Source of the DNA: Blepharisma japonicum
Taxonomy: Eukaryota; Ciliophora; Heterotrichea; Heterotrichida; Blepharismidae
Direction: 5' to 3'
DNA length: 64,000 nt
NCBI GenBank assembly: GCA_949751835.1
Contig: CATKHK010000031.1
Location: 124,001 to 188,000, forward strand
This document shows positions 1-11,000 of this stretch, in pieces. A program made the translations under genes and the position numbers. Within the stretch, counting starts at the first letter, position 1; each line of letters starts with the position of its first letter. Under the pieces are notes generated by a model. It was given only the letters and a program-made list of their open reading frames with translations. It did not search any database and was not told the DNA's origin.

Positions 1-65
1 ATCAATAAAATGAAGACTTGAAATTCAAAAAAAAATAAAAATTATATAAATCGTTAAGTTTACAT

Positions 66-1232
66 CTAATAATAAGACTTATAAAAATTTTTTCCACCGT
101 ATGGAGATTTATATCCCGTTGGTTTTCCAAGTAGAGGTGATTTTCGGTCCAAAGTAATTGATTTTTTCTTATTTCCATATTTTTCAATCACATTGGAATT
201 ATTTTGAGATTTTTTCTTTTCAATAGGAGGAAACATAGGATCTTTAGAAATTGATGACCCAGCTGCACTGTCTCCTTCGCTAGCAGTTAGTCCTTGAGGA
301 ATCGGGAAAAACCTCATAACTTTCCCTTCAGGCTTCATATCACTGAAGTATGGATGTTTTAAAGCTTGGCTTGGTGTAATTCTCTCCTGCCATTGATAAG
401 TTAACATTGCTTTAATCAGCGAAACAGCCTGTGAGGACACACCTGGAATCAATTTTTCAATTCCAGAGCCTTCTATCTGTTTGAAGTTAAAATCCATATG
501 CGTAGCTTTCGATTTAAAATCATCCAAAATTTCTTGTGGAGGAGTTCCAAGCACCTTATGGATCTTTTTTATTTGGTCTAGCTCATTTTTTCCTGGAAAT
601 AGCGGAGAAAGTGATAAAGCTTCAAAAAAGATGCATCCAACTCCCCAAATATCCATGGCATAATTATAATAACCGTCAGTCAATAAACATTCGGGAGGTC
701 TATACCATCTAGTTGAAATGTATTCTGTATAAGGCTGCGTTGAGTTAATCCCTCGACAAGACCCAAAATCAGCTAATTTTAAGCTTTCTTCAAATAAAAG
801 CACATTTTCTGGCTTGATATCTCTGTGAAAAATCCCGTTACTGTGGCAGTGGTCAATAGAGAGAAGTAGCTGATACATGTAGCGCTTTATTTTTTGCTCA
901 TTTGGAGGGATCTTCAAAGAGCAATACCATTCATAGAGGTTGAGCTCCATTAATTCAAAAACTAATGCAAGACGGCCTGTTGGCTCATCACTACATAAAG
1001 GATACTAAATAATTTCAAGCAGTTTCACTATGTGAGGATGAGGTGAAAGTCTCCTCAAAGCTTGGATTTCTCGTAAATTATTAACTTGGTCAAGCGAAGT
1101 AAAATGGTTTTTCATGCATTTTATTGCAACATATTTCCCAGTTTTGATACTTTGGGCTTTAATAACTTCACTAAAGGTGCCTTCACCCTTTTTGGATACA
1201 AGCCTGTACTCTGATTAGAAATTACTGTGCAT
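66..1232 (-). CDS. MOK: MOK/LF4-type ciliary MAPK-like protein kinase
   Basis: Ser/Thr kinase of the MAK/ICK/MOK branch; Chlamydomonas LF4, its relative, limits flagellar length. The 378-aa protein has the glycine loop GEGTFSEV, catalytic Lys33 in VAIK, HRDIKPEN, DFG and a TEY activation loop in TEYISTRWYRPPE, then LLTDGYYNYAMDIWG, all MOK-like. The C-terminal tail is short and basic. Three exons are needed: ATG at 1232, a 15-nt intron at 1211-1225 (gtaatttctaatcag) after only 7 coding bases, and a second at 991-1005 (gtatcctttatgtag). Removing both restores the conserved NNLREIQALRRLSPHPHI block and joins it to LALVFELMELNLYE. The stop is TAG. Its 5' end faces the 3' end of the centrin gene on the same strand. 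Confidence 0.93.
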
Positions 1233-1811
1233 GTTGGAATTAAATTATGATTTTGTTTTCCATATTAAAACTTTTAATTATAGTGATAAATTGAAGGAGA
1301 AGAAAAGCCACAAAGATAACGAGACTTAATTATAAATCTGCAAGAGCTCCTAAGAGACAAGTATCATAATTTTTATGGTAGAGCATTCTCAAAAATGAAT
1401 AGCCATAATAGATCCAATATAAGTTATTTATTGCTAAAAGAGTTATTGCAAACATAAATTTTTCTAAAATTTGCTTATGATAAATAAATTAACGAGTTAA
1501 TTGCGATGCCATTGTGCATAGAGTGAATGCCTAATAAATCAGTTGAAAATACGAGCTAAATATTGAATTTTTTCCATTTTGGCATAATTTTACTATAAAT
1601 TCACCACATCGAATAAATTATTGCAAGCTCTCCTTACATTATTATTTTTCATCACCTTTAACAATACCTAAAACCTTGAGCACTTCATGCTCTCTTTTCC
1701 TTGCTTTGACAATTATCCTCGATTAAGTTTCTTTATATTGACCCGATTATATTAATCCGTTTCTTACAGTTAATTAGTCGCCTTTATTTAACTTAATACT
1801 AATCGTTTAAA
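1233..1811. other. intergenic, MOK to centrin
   Basis: AT-rich spacer holding the 3' flank of centrin and the 5' flank of the kinase gene, both on the minus strand. A 24-codon open stretch without a start lies near 1645-1720 (minus) and is not called. No RNA gene or repeat seen. Confidence 0.6.
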
Positions 1812-2321
1812 TTAAGGGAAAGCTTTCTTGGTCATGATGTTGTAAAAGTCCTCGAAAGAGACTTGTCCATCTCCATCACTATCAGCTCTCTCAATCATTT
1901 CTAGTAGCTCTTCATCAGTCATTGTTTCTCCAAGCTCTTTGGCGACTCTTCTTAGGTTCTTTATGCTGATGGTTCCAGTTTTATCGTCATCGAAAAGTCT
2001 GAAGACCTTTTGGATGTCTTCTCTGGTGTCTTTATCGCTCATTCTTGCAGTCATCATGTCAAGAAACTCGTCGAAGTCAATAGCTCCCGAGCCGTCTTTA
2101 TCTAAATCACTGACCATTTGGTAAATGGTTTGGTTCTTGGCTTCAAAGCCAAGGGATTGCATGGCAGAGGTTAATTCTCTAGGGTCGATGGTCCCAGATC
2201 CATCAGTGTCGAATAAGTCGAAGGCTTCTTTGATTTCTTCGATTTCATCTTCAGTGAGGCCTGGACGTTCATATTGTTTAGGATTGAAAGCCTTTGAACT
2301 TGGTGCTGCTCTTCCTGCCAT
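1812..2321 (-). CDS. CETN: centrin (caltractin)
   Basis: EF-hand protein of basal bodies and contractile fibres. The 169-aa product has the usual centrin length and four EF-hands: loops starting [27 protein letters not shown] and DSDGDGQVS. Loops 1, 2 and 4 keep the acidic Ca2+ ligands at positions 1, 3 and 5 and a Glu/Asp at the end; loop 3 ends in Asn/Lys and looks weaker. The short N-terminus is basic ([20 protein letters not shown]), and the last residues are KKAFP. Single exon, ATG at 2321. Centrin rather than calmodulin follows from the N-terminal extension and [18 protein letters not shown]. In heterotrichs centrins also build cortical contractile networks; which role applies here cannot be told. 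Confidence 0.96.
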   Translation of the reverse strand: MAGRAAPSSKAFNPKQYERPGLTEDEIEEIKEAFDLFDTDGSGTIDPRELTSAMQSLGFEAKNQTIYQMVSDLDKDGSGAIDFDEFLDMMTARMSDKDTREDIQKVFRLFDDDKTGTISIKNLRRVAKELGETMTDEELLEMIERADSDGDGQVSFEDFYNIMTKKAFP

Positions 2322-3328
2322 TTAATTTTAGTAAGTATATGCCAATAAATTAAGATTAAGGTTATATAAAAATGAAATTTTTAAAATAAAAAAGTAGCGA
2401 ATAATCAAACAGTTTTGGTGAAAATGAGAAGTTTTGAATGGGAAAATTAGGAATTGATAATTTTATATTTTATATATAAAAAGTGTGTAATTATTATGAT
2501 AAATTTATGATATAATTCATGATAATAAATTTGTATAGTTTTTAAATAAAATTGAAATAAATAATTTTTTAAAAGCAAAAACCTATTATAGGAAAAATTC
2601 TGCAGATGGGGAAAGTGTCTCCGATTTAACAGATTAAATGAGAGGCTTTATTTGTGGCCTTTTTATTATGGCTTTTAAAATGGTGAAGTTACTTTGATTA
2701 TGATAGGAAAATGTCAATTAGAATAGTGTGTATTCCAAGATTATTTAAAACTTAGATCGAAAATTTTTAACTAAGTTTTATTTATGCTTAAGAGAATTAA
2801 TCTCAAATCTCATGTATTTTATTAGATATAGATTAGGCACTCAATTAGATTTACTTTTTTATAAATATTTAAAGAATAAATTATATGAGCATAATTAATA
2901 CATATATGAGAAAAATTCTGAATTTATTAATAGCATTTTATTTAGGATTTTACTATTAAATTAACTTTGATTAATAAATATGATTTAGAATAGGCAAAAT
3001 TTTATGTAATTTTCTTGGATTTAAAGTGTAATTAATTTGCTGATTTCAATTAAATATTAAAGAAACTAGCCAGCTACAGCAAAATTTATATAAAGATGTG
3101 CAATCAAAATATATTAATTGAATGAAATGCCTATTCAGATTGGCATCAGATTTAAAAAATGATTAACGATTTTATATTAGAAATAGCATTCAGTAAGAGT
3201 TTTAGTTTGGATTGGTGACTGCTTTGTCACATATAAATAGATAATTTAGCTCAATTAATTATATTTACTTTTTTTAAAGTAAATTTGAATTACATCTCCT
3301 GATTTACTGATTATTCTGGAAATATGAA
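2322..3328. other. divergent intergenic region
   Basis: About 1 kb of very AT-rich DNA between centrin (leftward) and the oxysterol-binding protein gene (rightward), so it must hold both promoters. I see no coding-like frame, RNA gene or clear repeat. Confidence 0.6.
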
Positions 3329-4432
3329 ATGGAAAACCAAGAGGAACAAAAAGAGCCTGTTGAAAGAGTCATAAGATCTGAGACCGAAATAATAGAAGAT
3401 GCTATTAATTGAAAACCCATTGAAAGTGCTGATGATTATAGAGTGGAAAACGCATATGCATATGGAGGAATCGCTTTGCTCAATCAGGCAACAATTTCTA
3501 AAATGAGAAGCATTGGAAAAGAAATAGTCAAAGAGATTGGCAGAAAAATCCTCAGTGGTAGCCTAAATTTGACCCAAATTTCCTTTCCAATTGTATGCAT
3601 GCAAGCCAACACAGCTCTACACAATACTGTAAAAGGCTTACTTATGTCTCCTTTATACTTGAATAAAGCTGCCTCTATCTCTGATCACTTAGAAAGGTTT
3701 AAATTAGTGATTATGTGCAGTATTTCTTCTTATCTTTATACATCGACTTTTGAAAAACCTCTCAATCCTATTTTAGGAGAAACTTTGCATGGGAAGCTAG
3801 AGGACGGTGGAGAGATCTGGGCAGAACAAACAAGCCACCATCCTCCAGTTTCTCACTTTTACATAGAAGGTCCAAATAAAAATTATATATGTCATGGTCA
3901 TTACAATTATACAGCTAGCGCAGGCTTGAATTCAGTGACTGTAATATTTATTCAGATTACAAATTATGGGAAAAAATATTTTCAATTTTCGGATGGGTAT
4001 GTTGTCAGACAAAATTTACCGATTGAAACATTTTCTGGAACATTTTTTGGAGCTGTGAGGCATGAAAGTTTAGGAGTTATAGAATTTAATGACAATTTGA
4101 ATTATTTCAAAGCAAGGATAGAGTTTGGAGCAGATAAAACCTTGCCAAGCGACCATATCACTGGGGAAATCACTGATATGGATGGAAATAAGATATGTGA
4201 AATAACCGGCACTTATTGTGGGCATATAGAAATTGATGGCAAAAGATATTGGGATCCAAGGTATGTTACACCATATAAAATCAGCTATGATATCATTTTG
4301 CCAAGTGATTCAGAGGTAAGAGAAGATATAAAAACACTAAGACTAGGACAAGTAGAAGTGGCACAGGCTGCAAAAGAAGCTTTAGAGAATTTGCAACGTC
4401 ATGATAGACGCCTGAGAAACGCCAAACATTAA
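3329..4432 (+). CDS. oxysterol-binding protein-related protein (ORP)
   Basis: Lipid-transfer protein of the OSBP family, which moves sterol or PI4P between membranes at contact sites. 367 aa, essentially the ORD domain alone: no PH domain or ankyrin repeats, as in short yeast Osh proteins. The family signature EQTSHHPPVSHFY is present, with NPILGETLHG before it; the conserved lipid-lid segment sits near residues 70-100. The start is ATG 3329: an in-frame UGA at 3410-3412 reads Trp (INWKPIE), which lengthens the product by 38 residues over the first uninterrupted frame. The C-terminus is an amphipathic basic helix. Ends TAA. Confidence 0.93.
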
Positions 4433-4594
4433 AAATCTAAAAATGATGACTTATATAACATTTTGTTTTCTTTTCTATTTAGTAGCAATTATATTAGTAA
4501 TTTACTTAGCAATATTTCATATAGGAGATCTTATAAAATTTAATAACCATCACAAGAAAAACGAATAAATTAAGAGAAAATTAAAAATTATAAC

Positions 4595-5908
4595 ATGGAG
4601 TCCAAGGCTACTTTTGAGCAGCTCTTATTAGAAATTGAAAAACAAGAAGAAATCATAAATGGCTACTTACAAGAAGCGGAAGAGCAAGGCAGCATTGACC
4701 CAAATTTCGAAGAATATCTAAATCAAGCCAAAATAGAGCTGCAAAAAAAACGCGAAGAATTGCTCAAGCAGCAAGAAATCACCAAAAGTATCCGCTCATC
4801 ACAAGAACCTAGACTTGCATTAGAAATGCAAGATACGGAAGATATGGAAGAAAAAACCCCTCTACTAAAGAATATCAACACAGCAGGTTCCGAAGAAAGT
4901 TCCAGTCCAAAAGAGAAATATCCTTTTTACTCTGTCCAAACAATTGAGCTTCAAAAGCCAATGCCAAAGCAAATACAAAGATCATCATCTCTTCTTATCC
5001 TCAACCAGACAAAAATTGATCCTAAACAAATCTTTGCCAAAAAAAACAACATAAAAAGTAGTAGCACAAGCCCTTCAGCTCGAAGATATGAGAATAGTCC
5101 TCAAAAAGAAGAATTTAGTGAAAATGCTATAGATGACGTTTACATGCCAACAAAAAAAAAGAAAAAAATCCCTATCATAAAGGTAGATGAATCAAAGGAA
5201 ACGGAATTTGGAGAGGTTAGCCCAGAAAAAATGAATAAAAGTGCTATTAGTGATATTTCGAATATTTCGAGCATTCTGAATGATAAGGATATGGAAAGCA
5301 AAATGCAGACCCTTCAGTGGTATAGAGAATTAAGAAATTCTGCACATGAAAAAATGCTGGAATTGAAGGAGCAGATTTTGTTGGAAAAAGAAAAAAAGCT
5401 CCAAAGCTTGGTGGATTCCTTGGCAGATTCAGCAAAAAGCGGTGACTATTTGAGTGCTAATGTCAATATGAATAGGTCCAATCCTAATCTGCCTCCATTA
5501 TCTCCAAAGAGAAATAAGGAAATTCTTGCAAAAGGAGCAAATACGCCGAAATCTATGTGAAATCCAGCAAACTTTCAAGAGTATGCATATTCTTCGGAGA
5601 AGAGCAAATCAGCTGAAAGCTCTCCTAGGAGCTCTCCTAGGAGCTCTCCTAAGAGCTCTCCTAATATAACTAAGAGGAGAAACTCTGCATACGTAAATAT
5701 TCTGCCAATGGATAATTCTAAAAGCAGAATATTAAGGAAAAACAGTTTGAAAGAGGCGATGCCAAGCATCAATCCAGATTGGCTGCCAATGGAAGAAAAA
5801 ATTGTAAGATTTATATAGAATGAGCTTATAAAAGCGTTGCCAGGGATTCCATCAGAAATTGTGCCAAAGCTAGTGAAAAGCATAAATAAAAACTCAAGCT
5901 TAGGCTAA
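4595..5908 (+). CDS. coiled-coil, Ser/Pro-rich protein of unknown function
   Basis: I do not recognise a family. The 432-aa product starts with a charged coiled coil (about residues 5-70), has a long low-complexity middle rich in Ser, Lys and Glu with many SP/TP sites, a second coiled coil near 225-280, and a tandem SSPR/SSPK block near 342-357. An in-frame UGA at 5558-5560 reads Trp. A 15-nt intron at 5804-5818 (gtaagatttatatag) must be removed to avoid a TAG; the last exon adds the segment NELIKALPGIPSEIVPKL. The repeated SSPR sites could be proline-directed kinase targets (inference). Possibly a cytoskeletal protein. Confidence 0.85.
5618..5665 (+). repeat. 12-bp tandem repeat, four copies, in coding sequence
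   Basis: Four tandem copies of agctctcctagg or a near variant inside the preceding gene, encoding SSPR, SSPR, SSPK, SSPN. The unit is a multiple of three, so copy-number changes keep the frame. Confidence 0.9.
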
Positions 5909-5949
5909 CAATTAAATAAATTTGCTGTAAAATATCTTAAATATATAAG

Positions 5950-6516
5950 CTATAAGATCCATGAATTTCTGGGAAGATCAGCAAGGGTGTAAGTCTTGTG
6001 GCAGTTTACAAAATCTACATCATCCCTATACCCAGGGCAATAATAAGTTCCTTTCTTATAGTCAAATTTCGGCCTTCCACCTCCACATTCCGGGCATTTC
6101 GGGATCGCTCCAAGCACCATTCCATCAGCAACTCTTTCAGCAAGTTCGTCCTTAGATCCTGATATCTTTTGTTCATTTTTCCTTAACATTTCTTTTAGAG
6201 CATCATTACTTTTTTCTTTATTTTCTTGTATCAGTTCTTTATATTTTGCATATTGATCAGGTGTATAGCCTAGCATTTTAACTGCTTTTTTAGGTTCTTT
6301 TGGTTTTGGCTCTGGCTTTTTCACGGTAACTTGAGATGATGCTGTTTTCTGATCATTTTGGGCAGTCTCTTTTTTCTTTTTCTTTTCTTCTTTTACTTGA
6401 TTTTTCACTTGTTTGGTTTGAGATTTTTTCTTATCTGTAGATACCTTTTCAGCTTTTATTGGCTTGGAGGAGACAGGCTTCTCTTCCTTGTTTTTTTGGC
6501 TGCGGGTACTTACCAT
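5950..6516 (-). CDS. small PADR1 zinc-domain protein
   Basis: 188 aa. Residues about 95-188 match the PADR1/Zn3 domain of PARP1: a helical part with SKDELAERVADGMVLGAIPKC, then the zinc ribbon PECGGG...YYCPGY...NCHKTY with four Cys ligands, ending DLPRNSWIL. In PARP1 this domain couples DNA-break sensing to catalysis; here no WGR or catalytic domain follows, so it can at most bind DNA, RNA or a partner. The first 90 residues are a Lys/Glu/Ser-rich basic tail, consistent with nuclear location. Single exon, and convergent with the preceding coiled-coil gene with about 40 bp between stops. Confidence 0.88.
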   Translation of the reverse strand: MVSTRSQKNKEEKPVSSKPIKAEKVSTDKKKSQTKQVKNQVKEEKKKKKETAQNDQKTASSQVTVKKPEPKPKEPKKAVKMLGYTPDQYAKYKELIQENKEKSNDALKEMLRKNEQKISGSKDELAERVADGMVLGAIPKCPECGGGRPKFDYKKGTYYCPGYRDDVDFVNCHKTYTLADLPRNSWIL

Positions 6517-6554
6517 TAAATATTATCACAAAAATATGGGTGAGATCTAATTAT

Positions 6555-7643
6555 AAACTTTTTTTCATGAATACTTGATTAACTTATTACGTCTCCGTGA
6601 AGGTCAACGGAAGAATATTGAGGAAAGAAAAGTGCATTTGCTAGAGCGACTATGGCACTCTTAGAAAGAATGAGGAATCTCTCTATTAGCAAAAAAACTC
6701 TTATTTCTGAAGCAACAGTCCTGCCAATGATAGTGTATGCTAGGGAAGCAACCTATGAGGATAGGGATGGGAGAATCATCCGACAAATTGAAATTGAAAG
6801 AATGGAATAGCAAGAAAATTAATATGAGGACCCAAGGGAATAGCCAGGGAGACATCGCTTATAGATATTGGATGACTTAAAGTGAAGTAGCATAGCTGAG
6901 AGAGATTATTAAGTTCACAAAGAGGATAGGGGAATTAAAGAACGGCACAATAATCACATCAAGATACCTGAAGATTTAGGATGGGAAATGAGATGTAAGA
7001 GGTAGCAGTAAGGAAATGAGATATAAGAGGATCACTAGATAGGCTGAAAAAAGAAACTGAGAAGGCATCGAGATTATATCGCTCTTTAATGGAAGGGGTT
7101 AAGAATACGTGCAGACCTACATATATCAGATATAACACACATAAACAAGTAGCAATAAGGATTATTTGCAGAATGAGAGCAGGATTCAACTACAGTAACT
7201 CAAACGAAATCATGAGGCGTCTGCAAAGGGATGGACTATGCGAAGCTTGCATGATTGAAGAAACTGAAATTCACATCATCGAGGAATGTCCAAAATATAG
7301 TAAAATAAGAGAAAACCTTATAAAAAGGTTAAAAGAAGTGGGAATCATACCTGAGGAGTTCAAATTGGCTAAAGCGGTAATCTAAGGACAAGAAAAATGA
7401 AGGAGAAGGAGATGAGAGATTTAGAAGAGAGGGCGGAATATCAAGATGAAGAGGTTGGACTTAGCAGTGAAGATTTTTCATGTTGAGGTACTGAAAGCAA
7501 GAGCAAGGGAAACTAAAAAAGACAAGAGTTTTTGAAATAAGAATGGTGCAAACAAGAATCGGCATATGGTGAAGGTGCCCATAAGAGCTCGGATAAGGTT
7601 TAAGGCCCTCTATAAAAAGCGTAAGCGAATATGTAATTATTAA
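6555..7643 (+). mobile_element. LINE-like (non-LTR) retrotransposon relic, C-terminal part
   Basis: Fragment of the 3' part of a non-LTR retrotransposon ORF2. The best block (7089-7385) ends in a zinc knuckle, CEACMIEETEIHIIEEC (Cx2C, His, Cys), as found after the reverse transcriptase of R1/TRAS-type and related LINEs, and is preceded by RYNTHKQVAIRIICRMRAGF. The upstream block with LSISKKTLISEA and IIRQIEIERME lies in another frame, so there is at least one frameshift. No endonuclease or RT catalytic domain is visible here. The frame stays open to 7641 except for UAA and UAG codons, with UGA read as Trp. A second copy of the same family lies at 26.5-28.6 kb. The 5' end is approximate. Confidence 0.7.
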
Positions 7644-7848
7644 AATACCCGCTATCAAAAATTCATAAAAGCGGTTATTCATGCATAAAAATGGCCGAAA
7701 ATTGTAGATAGAATTGCTAATAAAAAGCTAGTTTTTAGCGTCTTTGACTTATAAACTTTCTTATTCAAAATTATTTCAAACTTAAAGTCTAAATTAAAAT
7801 AACTGTTATGGTTATAAATTTATCCACTGAAAACTTAATAAAACAGAA

Positions 7849-8193
7849 ATGGCAGATCAAGTTCCAGTTGTAAATGATGGCTTCTTTCGGGAAAGTTTGC
7901 TTGGGTGCTTCAATAGCATAGGTCCCTGCCTTTGGGTACTTTGCGTTCCTTACGGTCAGTGTTGCTTACAAGCGATGGCAATTCAAATTGCATCAGATGG
8001 TACGCAAGGCTGCTGCTTACCGTGTTGCCTTGCAATGTCTTGCTTCACTTTAGGAGCAGCTATGAATCGTGGAAATCTTAGAGGAATATTAAAGATTCAA
8101 GGATTTTGCTGTCTCGATTGACTTATCCATGACTTTTGCGGTCCGTGCGCAGTATGCCAAGAGTACAGAGAAGCCACAATCAGAAAGAGATAA
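7849..8193 (+). CDS. PLAC8-family Cys-rich protein, copy A
   Basis: 114-aa Cys-rich protein of the PLAC8/PCR family, whose plant and animal members sit in membranes and affect metal export or cell size. It shows the family pattern: CLWVLCVPYGQCCLQAMAIQ near residue 30, a CCLPCC cluster, RGNLRGILKIQG and the C-terminal FCGPCAVCQEYREA. UGA at 8119-8121 reads Trp (LDWLIHDFC) and restores the C-terminal third, including the diagnostic CxxCQxxRE. Two short hydrophobic Cys-rich segments could be membrane-inserted. A paralogue lies at 10037; the segments downstream of both are also related. Function here is inference only. Confidence 0.9.
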
Positions 8194-8884
8194 AACAATT
8201 CTTAATAATTTAATTTGAATTTCAATAGGAAACGAAGTTTATAAGAAATTAAATTAGATAAAGAGATGTAGAAAATAAGAAATTTGTAGCAATTAAATAG
8301 TTTATCACTCCATCTTGAATGGGATTTATTTTGGCATTTCTAAACTACTTTGATGGATCAAATAATTTTGAATTAACTTATCGAGTTTCTTTAGTCTTCT
8401 TTCTATTAGTTTTAATAGGTATTAAAGATATTTGCTATATTTCTCACTATTTATGAATATAAAATTTAGACATATATTAAAAGGTTTTGGAATATCAATT
8501 TTTTAAAATTTTAATTGAAATATTATTTTATTTCAAAATTCTAGTGGAAGGTTTAACTTGACTAATATTCTAAAAGTATTTTTATATAAATGCATTTTTC
8601 ATATAATTAATAGTTATAATGTATCTCAGGCAAAATAGATTAAATTTTAAACAGTAGATAAGCTTCATAATTTAAAAAATGTTTCTGTAGAACTATTTAC
8701 ATATTTGAACTTCTTAAAATTTTAAATAAATGCTTTTTTAAAATATTAATGAGTAAAAGTATAAAAAATTATGAAGCCTTGATTTTTTAAGCTACTACAG
8801 AAAAGTCCATTTTTTGCTTTTATTAATCTAAATAAATATTCTTTGATTTCATTATTACAGTTTCAATGTAAGAATTGATTATTT
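8194..8884. other. intergenic, 3' flank of PLAC8 copy A
   Basis: AT-rich. 8300-8430 is recognisably related to 10450-10575 behind the second PLAC8 gene, including a decayed relative of the small minus-strand ORF there. The right part (about 8740-8884) resembles 12240-12400 beyond the TsaD-like gene. No intact gene seen. Confidence 0.6.
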
Positions 8885-9750
8885 TTAGTTGTTTTAAAAT
8901 TGAACAAGGGCCTAATGCATAGTTTTCGTAGAACTTTATATCAACTCTCCTCATATCAAAATTATATCTACTTATCTTACAGTTTTTCATATGATTACAT
9001 TGGCGCTTGAATAGCTTGGAACTTTAATATTCAGCCATATTTTTCACACACCTTTTGCAAGTTTCCCTAACTTTTATAGTTATTCACAACTCTCCACAAA
9101 ATCCCTATTTAAACATCGCCAGTGTGCTAATCCTTGAGTTTTCTTTTATGCTTCATTATATAGCTCTTGACATCCTTCTTTTTAACTGGTCTATAATAGA
9201 GACTTGAAATGAAGCAAGAAGGGATGAAATTCCTTCATAGTTTTCTAATCGAAAAAGTGGCTCAATGTATGATTTTTTTTAATTCCTGTCACGCTCGGAT
9301 ATATATATGCTGGAGAGTGCTATGATAAGGCCCAGAAAATGAAAGATCAAACACTTTGTGGTTTTCATAAGAGCAAGGATATTAATAAATTCATGCATAA
9401 TCGTATTTTCGATTTTTTTGTAATTCATGCCAGAGATTGATGATAATTTTTGGGATAAATTGTATAATTATTGAGCGAGTTCTTAAAATGAGCTCTGCTT
9501 GGTTAGAAGTGCAACTAAGAATAAAATTTGAGGTATTTTGCATAAAGCTTAAGTGAATTTTTAGATGATGTAGAGGATAAATTGGCCTATCAAAGCGTCT
9601 AACTCAATCTAACCTTGACAAAAATTAATGGCTATTTCATAAGTTTAGGTATCCTACCAAGACATGTTACTCCAATTAGATCTGCTTTGCACATATCAGG
9701 GAATCCCATCCTTCATTTTCATGAGATTTTATAGTTGAGCTTACATTTGT
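8885..9750 (-). pseudogene. decayed copy of the TsaD/Qri7-like gene
   Basis: Clear sister of the gene at 12400-13404 over almost its whole length, in the same orientation, down to the matching tiny intron (gttagattgagttag here, gtgagattgagttag there). It is broken: just after that intron the copy has 13 bases where the gene has 12, shifting the frame, and further small indels and stop codons follow. The equivalent of the N-terminal exon stops at about 9750, where the sequence jumps to a CDPK-like piece. It cannot make a family member. Host gene duplicate, not a mobile element. Confidence 0.85.
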
Positions 9751-9848
9751 TTATAACTCATCATTTGTGATAGTCCCACTTCTATCTTTATCAAAACCCT
9801 TAATTTCATTCAAGTTTTTTTGGATAATCCAAAATTCATCAAATTAAT
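9751..9848 (-). pseudogene. fragment of a CDPK EF-hand region
   Basis: About 95 bp aligning to the part of the CDPK gene at 13558-13650 that encodes the third EF-hand (AFRVFDKDGSGTITTDEL). It joins directly to the decayed TsaD-like copy; about 245 bp that separate these parts in the intact locus are missing, so a deletion fused them. Too short to be functional. Confidence 0.75.
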
Positions 9849-10036
9849 AAGAGTAATTGTTATAAATAGTTAAAATTATATATAAAAAATAGCTAAAAAT
9901 GTAGATACATTACTATAAAACATTCAATTTTTTTGAAATCCTTGCTCTTTATAATAAATTCATTGAAAAATAAGCTTAATAAAATTATCTTTTATGCCTC
10001 TCAAGATATTGTACCAGCAGACTTAATAAAAGAGAA

Positions 10037-10360
10037 ATGGACTTCACGGAATCATTATATGGGTGTTTCATAAATCCAGGTTCCTGCTGTTGGGGGTGTT
10101 GCGTACCTTATGGTTCTTGCTGTCTGCAAGGTATGGCAATTCAAATTGCAACAGAAGGGGAAATGAATTGCTGCCCGTGATTTATACTAGGATGCTGCTG
10201 TGGATCCCTAGGAATGGCGATTAATCGTATATACATTAGAACAGTCTTCAATTATGAAACAAAGCCACATGTTGACCTCATTTTACATTGTTGTTGTTGT
10301 TCCAGCAGTTGTGCAGCATGCCAAGAATATAGAGAAGCTCGTCGCTCTACAGGGGGATAA
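10037..10360 (+). CDS. PLAC8-family Cys-rich protein, copy B
   Basis: 107 aa, paralogue of the gene at 7849. It shares FTESLYGCFINPGSCC, the CCVPYGSCCLQGMAIQIAT block and the C-terminal CAACQEYREARR. A UGA at 10178-10180 reads Trp (CCPWFILGCC); with it the frame is open from ATG 10037 to TAA 10358. The middle carries a CCCCSSSC cluster absent from copy A. The upstream context acttaataaaaNagaaatgg is common to both genes. Between the two, Cys positions and family motifs are kept while other residues differ, so both look functional and diverged. Membrane or metal role is family knowledge only. Confidence 0.88.
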
Positions 10361-10458
10361 ACAATTCTTAATGCTAATAATTTGATTTTTAATTACAATA
10401 AGATGAAGAATTAACTGATTTGAATAGAAACAGTCTAAATTGATAATTAATAAGCAGT

Positions 10459-10572
10459 TTATGGCTCCATATTTCTTTTGGCAGCTTTGCTAAAATTGCT
10501 TTGAAGAATCAAATAATTTTGCACTAATAGCTGGGTTTCTTTAGTCCTCTTTCTGCTGGTTTTAGCAGGCAT
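10459..10572 (-). CDS. possible 37-aa small protein
   Basis: Open frame MPAKTSRKRTKETQLLVQNY... ending KRNMEP, TAA at 10459. It lies just after PLAC8 copy B on the opposite strand. The related sequence after PLAC8 copy A (about 8310-8425) has lost the ATG and gained stop codons. No homologue recognised. It may be a real small basic peptide gene, a 3'-UTR element, or chance. Confidence 0.3.
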   Translation of the reverse strand: MPAKTSRKRTKETQLLVQNYLILQSNFSKAAKRNMEP

Positions 10573-11000
10573 TTTAATGCTCATTAAATTCTAATTCGTT
10601 AATAATTTTAGCAAATAATAATGAAAATACGCATGTCCCAAGTGTGAGCCGAAAGCGTAAATTCAGACAGCTTTTGGTGAAGCTACTCCCAAGAATGTCA
10701 TAAAACCATGAGAACCTCAAATTCCATTTTCTTCTAAAAATATCAAAAACCTGGCCAATATCCCAGTGGGTTTTCCATAAACTCGGGAATTTGCTTTGCC
10801 AAATTCTATTATGTTTCTTGTATATTTTTACCTATATAACCAAATTTATATGCTCTAAACTAAACTTATCTGTCAGTGCACGATTGAGAGATGCAATTTT
10901 CAGAGTTTTTTTGATCAAATATGAGAACTTACGCTTCATTTTCCCCTTAAATCGCCAAATCGTACTTATACTCAGATTTTTTTATAATTTTGATAATTAA
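10573..11000. other. undetermined, partly coding-like stretch
   Basis: Between about 10600 and 10800 the base composition is less AT-rich, and more than one frame on each strand is open over 60-80 codons if UGA is Trp. None carries a motif I know and no start/stop pair is convincing. I cannot choose a strand. It may belong with the broken gene to its right. Confidence 0.4.

Noticed and set aside
66-1232. TAG as glutamine (older Blepharisma code claim)
   Set aside because: The kinase gene ends properly at TAG and intact host genes here carry no internal TAG; UGA=Trp with UAA/UAG stop explains all intact genes.
1645-1720. 24-codon minus-strand frame (IIVKARKREHEVLKVLG)
   Set aside because: No start codon and a stop just upstream; no intron fits. 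Probably chance.
10600-10800. Coding-like stretch on both strands (e.g. CPKCEPKA on plus)
   Set aside because: Several frames look plausible at once, so no strand can be chosen and no motif is complete.
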